A DNA stretch of 64,000 nucleotides from Rhodocaloribacter litoris (GCF_011682235.2 NZ_CP076718.1:3143868-3207867); one strand, 5' to 3'. Shown: positions 49,618-60,300, counted from the first letter of the stretch. Program-made: numbers and translations. Notes: generated by a model not told the origin, from the letters alone.

Positions 49618-49713
49618 GCCGGGCAGGGCGCCGACCTGGTGGCCCTCTGCCGCTACCTGTGCACGGGCGCGGGCGCGGCGGTGGGCGGCGCCACGCTCCG
49701 GGCCTACGGGTGA
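49618..49713 (+). pseudogene. Decayed second copy of the upstream SDR gene
   Basis: Bases 49630-49713 match 48646-48729 with 6 differences in 84 by eye, including the stop codon. Bases 49618-49635 match 48466-48483. The two blocks are fused at GCCGAC, which occurs at both places in the intact gene, so 168 bp (56 codons) were lost between these six-base repeats. The remainder of the copy is absent. Confidence 0.75.
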
Positions 49714-49714
49714 G

Positions 49715-50887
49715 TCACCCCAGCGGGTCGCGCACGTCCACGTAGCCTTCGTGCCACGTCGAGGTGATCGGCAGGCCGCGTTCGATGACGTGGGAGCAGA
49801 ACATCGCCTTCGGCACGACGCACTCCGGTGGGGCGGCGCCGCTGCCGGGGACCTCGCCGGCCGCGAGCATGTGGGCCACGGTGGCCGTCGGGATGCTGGT
49901 GCAACGCTTCATGGCCGTCATGTGGGTCGCCTCGTCGTAGCGGTCGATCATCTCGTAGACGAGCGAGGCCTCTTTGCCCTCGAGCAGGCCGTGGATGACC
50001 ACCCGCAGGAGGACGGCGTCGCGGTGCTCGCCCCCGAGGCGCTCGGTCATGCGGCGGATGAGCACGTCGCGGTAGGTCAGGTGGGTGCGCACGTCGATGA
50101 GGCGCTCTTCGGCGAAGCCCAGGCCCAGGACGAACGCCATCTGGCTGGCGTGGCCCGGCCGGCGGATCGTCTTGTGGTCGAGCGTCCGGACCCGCCCGGC
50201 CAGTTCCTCGGCGAGCATGGAGAGGCTGCCGGCGGTGCAGAAGGCCTCCATCTCGTCGAACGTATCGAAGCGGATCGTCTCCAGGCGGGTCAGCGGGGCA
50301 CACCGGACCACCTGCCCGTCCTCGATCAGGTGCACGTCGTTCGTGTAGTCGTCGATCACCTTGTGGGCCGACCACGAGATGCGAAAGTTGAAGGGCGGCT
50401 CCGGCTCCAGCGGCACGTCGCCCACGCGCAGGTGGGCGGCCTCGACCTCGTCGAACTGGCCGATCCCGAGCAGGCACAGGATGTTGACCAGGCCGGGGGC
50501 CAGCCCGCAGTTGGGCACCACCCACACCCCTTTTTCCCGGGCGGCTGCGTCGAGGGCCAGCTCCTGCCGGACGATCTCGTCGTTGCCGCCGAGGTCGCAG
50601 AAGTGGGCGCCCAGCTCGATGCTCATCTCGGCCAGTACGGGGTTGGCCTGGGGGGCCGCACAGCCGATGATGCAGGCGCTCCCCTCGGCGATGGGCGCCA
50701 GCACGTTCAGGTCGCGGGCATCCACCTGGAACGAGCGCAGCCGGGGATCCTGCACCATCTCGTGGAGCTGGCGGAGGGCGCGTGCACGTGCGTCGCACAC
50801 CTGCACCTGCGTCACCGTCTCGTGCTGGACGAGCTCGTGGGCGATGGCGGACCCGATGGAGCCCGCCCCGATGATGGTGATTTTCAT
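49715..50887 (-). CDS. Saccharopine dehydrogenase family / lysine-6-dehydrogenase-like protein
   Basis: 390 residues. Rossmann motif ITIIGAGSIGSAIAHEL at residue 3, then FQVDARDLNVLAP and CAAPQANPVLAEMSIELGAHFCDLGG near 75-95, and VPNCGLAPGLVNIL near 125, all typical of the LYS9-like group. This family includes lysine 6-dehydrogenase and saccharopine reductase; the substrate here is not decided. It converges tightly on the SDR remnant (stop codons 1 bp apart). Confidence 0.82.
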   Translation of the reverse strand: MKITIIGAGSIGSAIAHELVQHETVTQVQVCDARARALRQLHEMVQDPRLRSFQVDARDLNVLAPIAEGSACIIGCAAPQANPVLAEMSIELGAHFCDLGGNDEIVRQELALDAAAREKGVWVVPNCGLAPGLVNILCLLGIGQFDEVEAAHLRVGDVPLEPEPPFNFRISWSAHKVIDDYTNDVHLIEDGQVVRCAPLTRLETIRFDTFDEMEAFCTAGSLSMLAEELAGRVRTLDHKTIRRPGHASQMAFVLGLGFAEERLIDVRTHLTYRDVLIRRMTERLGGEHRDAVLLRVVIHGLLEGKEASLVYEMIDRYDEATHMTAMKRCTSIPTATVAHMLAAGEVPGSGAAPPECVVPKAMFCSHVIERGLPITSTWHEGYVDVRDPLG

Positions 50888-51017
50888 ACGGCTTGCTCTG
50901 GCCTGGTCCTCGATGCGCCCGCCAAGATACGCATCGCCCCGGAGGAGAAAATGAGGCGAACGGGAAGAATTGCAAAATGAAAGGGCTTCCGGGTCTGCCA
51001 GCTACCGGGACAACGGT

Positions 51018-51464
51018 CTACAAACTATCCCCGCCGTGCGATCGGGCCGGCGGTGTCACGGGGCCGGCGGGGGCGGGCGCTCGGGCAGGCGGTCGAGGTT
51101 GAGCCAGGCCCGGGCCCCGGCGAGGTCGCGAAACAGGCGTCTCCCGCCCCGACGTCGCCATCAACGCCTTGAAAGCCTTCGCCATGGCAAGGTCTATTTC
51201 GCGCCATCCGACCAGGGCACACCGGCCGAAGCCGATCACGCTGCGGGCCTCCTTTTCCATCGAGGCCACGTCGTGCAGGGTGTCCCAGTCGAGGTCGAGT
51301 GTTTCGATGTACAGCCCGTTCCACAGCTCATGGAAGCCCGGCGTCCATGCCGGGTCGTCATAGAGTTGCATGTTCGCATGGATGATGTCTTCGCCGGTCA
51401 CGTCGCCGTAGAGCCAGACGAAGCCGGTCCGCAGGGCGGGATCTACGAGGGTCTGGTACGGCAT
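51018..51464 (-). pseudogene. Small STAS/SpoIIAA-like protein with probable C-terminal frameshift
   Basis: The first 110 residues look like a conserved cytoplasmic domain (GFVWLYGDVTGEDIIHANMQ, then HELWNGLYIETLDLDWDTLH, then GRCALVGWREIDLAMAKAFK). After about residue 113 the frame becomes Pro/Arg-rich. One frame over, starting near 51146, the DNA reads LFRDLAGARAWLNLDRLPER and stops at 51056-51058, the kind of ending such proteins have. So a single-base indel near 51140-51160 seems likely, either real or a sequencing error. Function unknown. Confidence 0.55.
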
Positions 51465-51703
51465 GAAGGGCTGGACGGCAGGTGGCGGTGAAGGGCAATC
51501 GGGGGAACGCCGGGGAGGGGCAGGGGATCACGCCGAAAATACGGCATAGCCGGGGCGGGGTCCAGGGCGAGGGTCTCTCCCGGTACCTGGTCCTACTTGC
51601 GTCATCGCAATTCGCCGGAAACCCACACCCGCGCCAGAACCCGGACGGAGGCAGGCGGCTATACGTCCCTCTGGTTCTCCCCACCGTGTAGCCGGCGAAG
51701 ACG

Positions 51704-53380
<1,677 letters not shown>

Positions 53381-53392
53381 AGGACGTTTGCC

Positions 53393-53420
53393 GGTTGAAC
53401 GTTAAACGTTGAACGTTAGG
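53393..53420. repeat. Tandem heptamer repeat between ettA and the integron
   Basis: Four heptamers: GGTTGAA, CGTTAAA, CGTTGAA, CGTTAGG, related to the (CGTTGRA)x5 run at 28439-28473. It marks the boundary between the core chromosome and the integron region. Confidence 0.6.
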
Positions 53421-53485
53421 AGTTCTCCGGCGTTACTGCTCAGTGGTCCGGACGTGTGATCGCCTCCACGTCTTCCAGGCACGCC

Positions 53486-54448
53486 TCACCGGTCGAGCGG
53501 GCTACGGACCGTGGTGCCCCGGTTCAGCACGTGCGTATAGATCATCGTCGTGCGCACGTCCTTGTGGCCGAGCAGCTCCTGGACGGTGCGGATATCATAC
53601 CCGTCTTCGAGCAGGTGCGTGGCGAAGCTGTGGCGGAACGTGTGGCAAGTGACAGGTTTGCTGAGGTTGGCCTGCCTTCCAGCCTTTCGGACGGCTTTCT
53701 GGATCACCGACGGGTGAAGATGGTGGCGACGCAGGACGCCGGAGCGTGGATCACGCGAGCGCTGGGAGGCCGGAAAGACGTATTGCCACCCCTCGCTGTA
53801 ACCCGCGTTCGGGTACTTTCGGGCGAGCGCGTACGGCAAGGGCGCTTCACCAAAGCCGGCTTCGAGATCTTCCTCATGCAGCAGCCGGACGCGCTGCCAT
53901 TGCCTTTGCAAGGGGCCATGAAGACGGTCGGGCAACAGGGTGATCCGATCCTTGCCTCCCTTGCCGTCGCGCACGACGAGTTGCCGGTAGCCGAAGTCGA
54001 GGTCCTTGACGCGCAGCCGCAGGGCCTCGAGCAGGCGCAAGCCCGAACCATAGAGCAACTGGACGACGAGCCCCGGGGGCCCGATGAGATGGGAGAGGAC
54101 ATCGCCTACCTCGTGGCGGGTCAGCACGACCAGCAACCGTCTGGGACGTCTGGCGCGGGCGTACCCACCGAAGTCACCGAGTTCTCTGTGCAACACATGG
54201 CGATACAGGAAGACGAGGGCGTTGAGGGCCTGGTTCTGTGTGGAGGCCGCCACCTGCCGCACTTCGGCCAGAAAACTCAGGTATTCGCGCACGTGTGAAG
54301 CCCCGAGTTGTGCCGGATGACGCTTGCCGTGAAAGTAGATAAACCGTTTGATCCACTGGACATAGGCTCGTTCTGTGCTTATACTGTAGTGCCGGGTCCG
54401 GCAGACGGACCGAACCTGATCGAGCAACCGGGGTGAAGACGGGTTCAT
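53486..54448 (-). CDS. intI: Integron integrase (tyrosine recombinase)
   Basis: 320 residues. N-terminal SAM-like domain with [21 protein letters not shown], then the catalytic domain: [18 protein letters not shown] (first Arg), [13 protein letters not shown] (HxxR), LLGHKDV and the nucleophile Tyr in [12 protein letters not shown]. The extra segment of integron integrases, absent from XerC/D, is seen as [20 protein letters not shown] followed by RKYPNA. It inserts and excises gene cassettes at attI and attC. Transcribed away from the cassette array, the normal arrangement. All catalytic residues are intact. Confidence 0.93.
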   Translation of the reverse strand: MNPSSPRLLDQVRSVCRTRHYSISTERAYVQWIKRFIYFHGKRHPAQLGASHVREYLSFLAEVRQVAASTQNQALNALVFLYRHVLHRELGDFGGYARARRPRRLLVVLTRHEVGDVLSHLIGPPGLVVQLLYGSGLRLLEALRLRVKDLDFGYRQLVVRDGKGGKDRITLLPDRLHGPLQRQWQRVRLLHEEDLEAGFGEAPLPYALARKYPNAGYSEGWQYVFPASQRSRDPRSGVLRRHHLHPSVIQKAVRKAGRQANLSKPVTCHTFRHSFATHLLEDGYDIRTVQELLGHKDVRTTMIYTHVLNRGTTVRSPLDR

Positions 54449-54631
54449 GGTGCTTCATGGGAATATGTGTAAGATATGTTGGTATTATATGGCCCGTGGC
54501 GGTATATTGTCAAGCAGGACCGAGAGGTAAGTGCTTGATTGTAGGATGTTTTGCCGGGATGGCGGGCGGGTAATACATGGCCACGGGGCGCGTTGTAACA
54601 CGGCCCATGGCGGGTTAATAATAGGTTAGGC
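54449..54631 (+). other. attI region and start of the cassette array
   Basis: Between the intI start and the first cassette boundary GTTAGGC (54625-54631; the recombination point would be after the G). It holds related motifs ATGGCCCGTGGCGG (54490-54503), CATGGCCACGGGGCG (54576-54590) and CCATGGCGGG (54606-54614 region), which could be integrase-binding direct repeats. The boundary is fixed by its exact complementarity with the R'' box of cassette 1. Confidence 0.6.
54593..54621 (+). promoter_or_regulatory. Candidate cassette promoter (Pc)
   Basis: TTGTAA, a 17-nt spacer and TAATAA, reading into the cassettes, just before the first cassette boundary. Four of six matches in each box. Position is right for an integron Pc, though that is an inference. 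Confidence 0.35.
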
Positions 54632-54646
54632 GCACGGAGAGGCAAG

Positions 54647-54997
54647 ATGGAACCCATATTCGATCGCACAGGAGCTGTCGTCGGTTGGCTCCACGAGGGC
54701 CGCATCCTTGATCGGTCGAACCGATATCGCGGTTTTGTCAAGGGCGACGCAGTCTATGCGATGGGCGGCCAATATCTGGGCCGCTTTCGGAATGGATTCT
54801 TCAGGGACAGGTCAGGTGGAGCTGTGGCGTTCATTCAGGGCGCATCAGGAGGTCCCCTCCTCCCGATCACACAGATCCCTCCTGTACCTCCGATACCACC
54901 CATTCCACCCATCAACCCTGTTCCGCCCATCCCGCCCATTCCACCGGTTGATTCCCTGTCTTGGGGTGTCGATTGGGACGAGTTCTTAAACGGGTGA
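54647..54997 (+). CDS. Cassette 1: beta-flower-like protein with proline-repeat tail
   Basis: 116 residues. The first 75 residues are a series of short beta hairpins (GAVVGWLHEGRILDRSNRYR, GDAVYAMGGQYLGRFRNGFF), like the small 4-fold beta-flower proteins frequent in integron cassettes. Then a run of IPP/VPP repeats (about residues 78-103) and an acidic, aromatic tail WGVDWDEFLNG. Function unknown. The gene fills its cassette: start 21 bp after the boundary, stop 9 bp before the attC. RBS AGAGGCAAG. Confidence 0.8.
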   Translation: MEPIFDRTGAVVGWLHEGRILDRSNRYRGFVKGDAVYAMGGQYLGRFRNGFFRDRSGGAVAFIQGASGGPLLPITQIPPVPPIPPIPPINPVPPIPPIPPVDSLSWGVDWDEFLNG

Positions 54998-55005
54998 GCA
55001 ACGGT

Positions 55006-55077
<72 letters not shown>

Positions 55078-55090
55078 GGCTCTCCAAACG

Positions 55091-55825
55091 ATGAAAGTGA
55101 ATTGGGTCGGCGCGTATAATCGCGTCTTCGAGATCATCGACAAGCGCGAGCCGGACGGCTGCTACTTCTCAGGTCCTCGTTTCATCGACAAGGTCCGCGA
55201 GCTGGACCCTTACTTCCCGAACTATAAGCAGTATCTGAACGACCGACAGGCGAGCGGAAACAGCACGAGCCGCCGCGACTTCTTCTACGACATCCTCATG
55301 GGGTTGAGCGAGGGCAACCGGGTGCGTTTACTGAACTCAATTCTGGATGAGGTCGCCTATTGTGACCAGCGGGTAGCCAGCGACGTCCGGGCCATGCTAG
55401 CTGGTGGTGATCCCGGACCAACTGCAACTGTCCCAGCGGAGGCGTGGAATTCTGATCGACTCAAGAAGTATCTCGGGCAGATCGACGCGAGCATCGCTGA
55501 GCGCGAGTTCAATAGGGCAGTCACGCTCTGTTACACTTGCCTTGAAGGGTTCTACAAGGCGTTTGTCAGAAAGCACATTCCAGAGCAAGCGCGCCAGGAT
55601 GAGATCATCAAGCTTTCCCGAGCCATTCAGAAGCATCTCCGCACGACGCTGGACTCATACCCGGATGAGGCGCTCAGCATGATCAACCACGTATCGTACA
55701 CGGTGGACAAAGCTCGAAACGGGTTCAGCGAGTCGCACTTTGATGAAGAGGCTGCTCGCTGGCTCGCAAGCTACATTCGAGACCTAACCAACAGTCAGAT
55801 ACGGTTGCTCATTCACTTTCTCTAG
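55091..55825 (+). CDS. Cassette 2: Abi/HEPN-like putative defence protein
   Basis: 244 residues, no signal peptide. The N-terminal 110 residues are helical (RRDFFYDILMGLSEGNRVRL). The C-terminal half (SDRLKKYLGQIDASIAEREF, RAVTLCYTCLEGFYKAFVRK) resembles the C-terminal domain of abortive-infection proteins, ending ARNGFSESHFDEEAARWLAS. RNGFSESH fits the Rx4-6H pattern of HEPN ribonucleases. A phage-defence role is plausible but not shown. Start 19 bp after the cassette boundary at 55071. Confidence 0.65.
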   Translation: MKVNWVGAYNRVFEIIDKREPDGCYFSGPRFIDKVRELDPYFPNYKQYLNDRQASGNSTSRRDFFYDILMGLSEGNRVRLLNSILDEVAYCDQRVASDVRAMLAGGDPGPTATVPAEAWNSDRLKKYLGQIDASIAEREFNRAVTLCYTCLEGFYKAFVRKHIPEQARQDEIIKLSRAIQKHLRTTLDSYPDEALSMINHVSYTVDKARNGFSESHFDEEAARWLASYIRDLTNSQIRLLIHFL

Positions 55826-55844
55826 CTTTCTCTAGCACAGAGCC

Positions 55845-55979
55845 GTATAACCCGCGGCTGCAGGCGGACGCAGGGCTTCACGGTCTTGCTTCGTTCTACC
55901 TGCGCCACTTACACTGCCTCGTTCGACCGGCTTTGCTGCCCTGCGCCGCTGAGCCGCATTCTGTTAGGCGCCTACAGGG
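55845..55979 (+). repeat. attC site of cassette 2
   Basis: R'' box GTATAAC (55845-55851) is the exact complement of the GTTATAC at the start of this cassette; R' box is GTTAGGC (55973-55979). Inner arms CGCGGCTGCAGGCGG/GCAGGGC and GCCCTGCGCCGCTGAGCCGC can pair. 135 bp, a long attC. Confidence 0.9.
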
Positions 55980-56020
55980 GTAAGTTTTCCAATCCTAAGC
56001 CAGTGGGGAGGTAATACGAG

Positions 56021-56443
56021 ATGAAAAACATTTATGACACTTTACAAAAGGTCTTTTTGACGGCTTTCATAGTAACCTGCCTCTCGGGCTGTCTTCTTTC
56101 TGCGGATGATCACAGTGGAAGTGTGATATACGGCCATTGGGTACGTGAACCAGAGAAACCGGAATTAAACGAGCCATGGGAGCGACTAATCTTTAACCAG
56201 AGCGGATATTATACGCGTTCGGTATTTGACTATTTCGAGGGTGAGTGGAAGTCGTCCGGTGACTCTTTAAAGTTTGAAGTTACGGAAGACAGCCTTCTTT
56301 TGCAGGAAGCACCCGGGAAGCCTCTTATAGCGCACGAACTGGTCAGACTTACAGGAGAACAGTTAGAATACAAAGTATTGGTGAGCAATGAGGAAATCCT
56401 GCTCACATGGCGAAGACCGCGTACGGACGATCCTGGGTACTGA
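56021..56443 (+). CDS. Cassette 3: putative lipoprotein
   Basis: 140 residues. N-terminal signal with lipobox (FIVTCLSGC), then a small beta-rich domain (GHWVREPEKPELNEPWERLI, NQSGYYTRSVFDYFEGEWKS) with the look of a lipocalin-like DUF. Composition is distinctly less GC-rich than the chromosome. It begins 42 bp after the cassette boundary at 55979, but no attC follows it; the next gene starts 53 bp on. Function unknown. Confidence 0.7.
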   Translation: MKNIYDTLQKVFLTAFIVTCLSGCLLSADDHSGSVIYGHWVREPEKPELNEPWERLIFNQSGYYTRSVFDYFEGEWKSSGDSLKFEVTEDSLLLQEAPGKPLIAHELVRLTGEQLEYKVLVSNEEILLTWRRPRTDDPGY

Positions 56444-58815
56444 GATGGGCTCGCCTGTCTTCAACCTATGCACTTAAATCTCCGTGAGGTGTAACCATGA
56501 CTTTTCTAACCAACTGCTCAATGGAATACCTGCATGAGGTCCGTCAATCGCGCCTCTTCGCGGTGAGTTTAATGATCTGCATTTTGCTTCTTAGTGCAAA
56601 GATTGCGGATGCACAAACATGGACCTGCTACACTGAAACTTCGGGGAGCGCTGCTAAATATGGTTCAGGAAGCTCGTGTTCGTATCCATACACCCCTACC
56701 AATGTATCATATAAGGTGAGAATTTTTGTTCATGTGGTACGCCGAACAGATGGAACGGGTGGGCTTACTTCCTCGCAGGTCACCAACGCCATAAACAAAA
56801 TGGAATCGGATTTTCAATCCGCAGGGATAACCTTTGACCAAATCGGTTCAGGAGAGGTCAGAAGCGATTACTACTACAATTTCGATAATTCCAAGTTCAC
56901 CGGCTTGATTGGTCAAAATCCTCACGATGACGCGGTTGACATCTACCTGCTCCCTGTTGGCAATTATGGGGGTCGAGCTTCCGGGATTCCTGGAAAGGCT
57001 TTGGTCTTGGATGGACAGTATGCTGGAACAAGTGTGCTTTCACATGAAATGGGTCATGCGCTGGGGCTTTTTCATACGCACAGTGGGCGAGGTTGCGGGG
57101 ACTTTGCTAATTGCCAGGAGGCGGTAGATGGATCAAACTGTTGTGAATGTGGAGATCTGGTTTGCGATACCCCGGCTGATCCTTGCCTCTCAGGTAGAGT
57201 AAACACTTCGTGTCAGTACATTGGACCATCAGGGTTCAATCCTGACATTGGAAATATCATGGCTTATACGCTCCCCTCCTGCATGACTCATTTCACAAAC
57301 GAGCAATATTCGCGGGCGCTTTCCGAAACAGTCAACAAACTTCAGGATGTCTTATCGGAACTGACAGCGAGTACAAATCTCACAATCTCCTCAGGACAAA
57401 CGTGGAGTCTGAAAAATGCGACGGTGAAGCTGGCCTCTGGGAAGCGGATCTATGTTTACGGCACGCTCAATGCTGACAACACTACCTTCACCGCCAGCGG
57501 CAGCGCCTGGAGTGGAATCGTCTTCAACAGCGGGTCCACGGGCACCATCGACGGCAGCACCCTTCAGGCTACGAGCGGCTACGCCGCCGTCCAGATCTCC
57601 AGCGCCTCGCCCACCCTCTCCTACTCCACCATCAGCAGCAACACCATCGGCATCTCCGTCAGCGGAAGCAGTAGCTCACCCTCCATCCACCACAATACCA
57701 TCACCAGCGGCAGCTACGGCCTGCGCTTCTACGACGCAGGCGGCAACGTCTACAACAACACCATCACCAACACCAGCCAGGCCAGTACCGCCGTCATCAC
57801 CTCCGTCTACGCCGATCCTTATCTCAGTTCCTCAGGCAGTGCCGCCGGTCACAACAAGATCCACGGCTTCTGGCAGGGCCTATGGGCCGAGACCGCCGCG
57901 ACGATCTGGACTGGCTCGGGGACCAATTGCATCTACAACAACACCTCCTACGACGCCTTTGCAATGGACGGCGGCGTGATCTACGCTGAGAACAACTGGT
58001 GGGGCGGCGGCGCACCCTATGTCGATACGGACGAAACGGGCATCGTGGACTACACACCCTACCTGACCGGTGGATCGTGTCCGGCCTCGGGAGCTTCGAA
58101 GATGCAGCAGGTGGTTTCGTCCGATGCTTCGAGCGCAGCAGAAGATCTCCAGGGGCAGCTTCTGGCGGCCAAGTGGAAGGCCGTCGAGGGGCAGTATGCG
58201 GCGGCCGCCCGGCTGTTCAAGGCGATTGTAGAAGCGGCTCCCTCATCGCAGGAGGCAGGCGTGGCACTGGTTGAGTTGGGGCGTCTGGCGCGTCAGCGAG
58301 GCGACGCGGCGCTGGCCTCGTACCTGAGCGGCCAGGTGAGTGCCGGGCACACGCACCGGGCGACGGTGCTGGGGGTGCTCATTGGCTACCACCGAGCACG
58401 GAGCGAGGAAGCCGCCGCTCTCGCGTTGGCGACGGCGCTGGAGCAAGAGTACCCCGGGACGTGGCAGGCTTTCTACGGGCAGTGGCAAATGTTCCAGATG
58501 CATTTGGAGGCTGGGCACTACACAGATGCGTCGCAGGTATTGGAGCGGATGGAGCCGACGCGGGAGGCAGAGGCCTACGAGTTGGCCCTGGCGCGTGAAC
58601 GGTTGGCCGAGGTGGCAGGCGTGCACTTTGCGGAGGGGCCACCCGAGGCCCCTGCCAAACAAGGATCGCCGGAGGCGGGCGTGGAGGTGGCCGTCTACCC
58701 GAACCCATTCAATCCGGCGACGACGATTCGATACGAGCTAGTGCTGCGTCAAGGATCATCTGCCGGGTAGGATAGTAGCTTCAACAGTCGCTCACTCCTG
58801 AAGCCACTTCCTGCC

Positions 58816-59289
58816 ATGGCCAAAAAATACTGCGTCACGCTCAATGACAGTGAACGCCAGCACCTCGATGACCTCATTGAGCGGCGTTCAAAAGGTGTCC
58901 CGCCGGTCAAACGAGCCTTCATGCTGCTCAAAGCAGACCAGAGCCAGGGCGCACCGGCCTGGACCGATGAACGCATCGCCGAAAGCTACAACGTCAGTGT
59001 CCGAACCGTCGAGCGCTTACGTCGGCGCTTCGTCGAAGAAGGCTTCGAGGTGGCTCTCTACGGCAAAAAACGCGAACCGGTTAAAGAGAAGATCTTCGAC
59101 GGGCAGGTCGAGGCTCATCTGGTGGCCCTGCGCTGTTCAGAGCCGCCGGAAGGCTTTGCCCGGTGGTCGCTCCGCCTTCTGGCTGACCGTATGATCGAAC
59201 TCGGTTACGTCGAATCGATCTCGCATGAGAGCGTGCGGCAGTTGCTTAAAAAAACGAACTCAAGCCCTGGCGCGTTAAGTCGTGGGTAA
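58816..59289 (+). CDS. IS630 transposase, 5' frame (OrfA, DNA-binding part)
   Basis: 157 residues in frame, of which about the first 146 belong to the transposase. Helix-turn-helix region WTDERIAESYNVSVRTVERL near 55-75, typical of IS630 N-termini. The frame passes through A7 (59248-59254) near LLKK; a -1 shift there continues as NELKPWRVKSWVIP, the usual IS630 junction, into the DDE part. Without the shift it ends with SSPGALSRG. Confidence 0.88.
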   Translation: MAKKYCVTLNDSERQHLDDLIERRSKGVPPVKRAFMLLKADQSQGAPAWTDERIAESYNVSVRTVERLRRRFVEEGFEVALYGKKREPVKEKIFDGQVEAHLVALRCSEPPEGFARWSLRLLADRMIELGYVESISHESVRQLLKKTNSSPGALSRG

Positions 59290-59321
59290 TTCCTCAGGCC
59301 GATGCCGCCTTCGTCTGCCAG

Positions 59322-59945
59322 ATGGAGCAAGTGCTCGATGTCTACGCCCGGCCCTACGACCCGCTCCGACCGGTTGTGTGCCTCGACGAAGCGCGCAAGC
59401 AACTCATCAGCGAGGTGCGACAGCCCTTCACGCGTGCCGACGGGGTGCGGCACGTGGATTACGAGTACAAACGCGAAGGGACCCGCACGCTCTATATGCT
59501 CTGCGAGCCCCTGGGCGGCTTCCGGAAGGTGCTCGTCAAGGAGCGTCAGGACCGTTTGACCTGGGCTCGTGTGGTGGCCCACCTCGTCGAAGACCTCTAT
59601 CCAGACGCCGAGACGATCACGCTGGTTCAGGACAACCTCTCCGCGCACACCGCCTCGGCGCTCTACGAGGTCTTCGACGCCGAGCGCGCCCGGCGCATCG
59701 TGCGCAAGTTGGAGATAGTCTCGACGCCGGTGCATGGTTCGTGGTTGAACATGGCCGAGATCGAGCTTTCGGTGCTGGTTCGTCAGGGTCTCTGTCGCCG
59801 CATCGGCAATGCATCGCAGTTAGAGGGCGAGATCGCCGCCTGGTACGAGGCGCGCAACGCAAAGCAGCGGGGTGTAGACTGGCAGTTCACGACGGCGGAT
59901 GCGCGGGTGAAGTTGAAGCGGCTATACCCGTCAATTATAACTTGA
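59322..59945 (+). CDS. IS630 transposase, 3' frame (OrfB, DDE catalytic part)
   Basis: 207 residues counted from the first ATG; the true product probably begins with OrfA and joins at the A7 slippery run. DDE endonuclease features: VVCLDEARKQL (first Asp), LVQDNLSAHTASAL (second Asp) and LNMAEIELSVL (Glu). Stop TAA/TGA is 8 bp before the right inverted repeat. Confidence 0.88.
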   Translation: MEQVLDVYARPYDPLRPVVCLDEARKQLISEVRQPFTRADGVRHVDYEYKREGTRTLYMLCEPLGGFRKVLVKERQDRLTWARVVAHLVEDLYPDAETITLVQDNLSAHTASALYEVFDAERARRIVRKLEIVSTPVHGSWLNMAEIELSVLVRQGLCRRIGNASQLEGEIAAWYEARNAKQRGVDWQFTTADARVKLKRLYPSIIT

Positions 59946-60156
59946 CACAGCACTAGCCCAGGCAGGGCCGGTGGTGCTCAAGGTGTATGACGTGTTAGGG
60001 CGCGAGGTGGCCACGCTCGTCGATGGGATGCAGCAGGCGGGATCGCAAGAGATCCAGTTTGAGGGTGCTGATTTGGCCAGTGGGCTGTACGTATATCGGC
60101 TGGAAGCGTCGGGGCAGATCGTAACAGGGCGGATGCTCTTGCAGAAGTAGAGCGGC

Positions 60157-60300
60157 GCATAACCCGGCAATTCAGCGGACACAGGGCACGTCAGCAATCA
60201 CCTGTACGATGTGCTCCGTAGCATCGTAGGGGTCGTACTTGCAGGGCGTTGCTTCGCAGCCCTTTGCCGCTGATCGCCAAGACGTTATGCGCCTGAAATT
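60157..60300 (+). repeat. attC site after the metalloprotease cassette
   Basis: R'' box GCATAAC (60157-60163), R' box GTTATGC (60294-60300), with inner arms CGGCAATTCAGCGGACACAG and CCTTTGCCGCTGATCGCC pairing imperfectly. 144 bp. R'' does not complement the TTAGGC at the upstream cassette boundary (55973), so the stretch between is not a single original cassette. Confidence 0.85.

Larger units (their letters stand above)
58741..59953 (+). mobile_element. IS630-family insertion sequence
   Basis: 1213 bp bounded by inverted repeats GTGCTGCGTCAAG and (right end) CTTGACACAGCAC, 12 of 13 matching, and flanked by TA on both sides (58739-58740 and 59954-59955), the target duplication of the Tc1/mariner-IS630 group. 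Carries a two-frame transposase. Inserted in the T9SS sorting domain of the metalloprotease gene. Confidence 0.92.
56497..60150 (+). pseudogene. Secreted M43-type metalloprotease, T9SS cargo, split by an IS630 element
   Basis: Joining 56497-58740 with 59956-60150 (removing the IS and one TA) gives an uninterrupted 812-residue protein. Signal peptide (SLMICILLLSAKIADAQ); pappalysin-like zinc site HEMGHALGLFHTH near residue 182 and Met-turn IMAYTLPSC near 257; a parallel beta-helix region with NxxTI repeats (about 300-520); a helical TPR-like part; and a type A T9SS sorting domain starting VAVYPNPFNPATTIRYEL, continuing past the IS as KVYDVLGREVATLVDG to MLLQK. As it stands the protein ends with VLRQGSSAG encoded by the IS and lacks most of the sorting domain. 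Confidence 0.85.

Noticed and set aside
55845-55979. Possible tRNA or structured RNA gene
   Set aside because: The fold and end boxes are those of an attC site, with exact complementarity to the cassette start.
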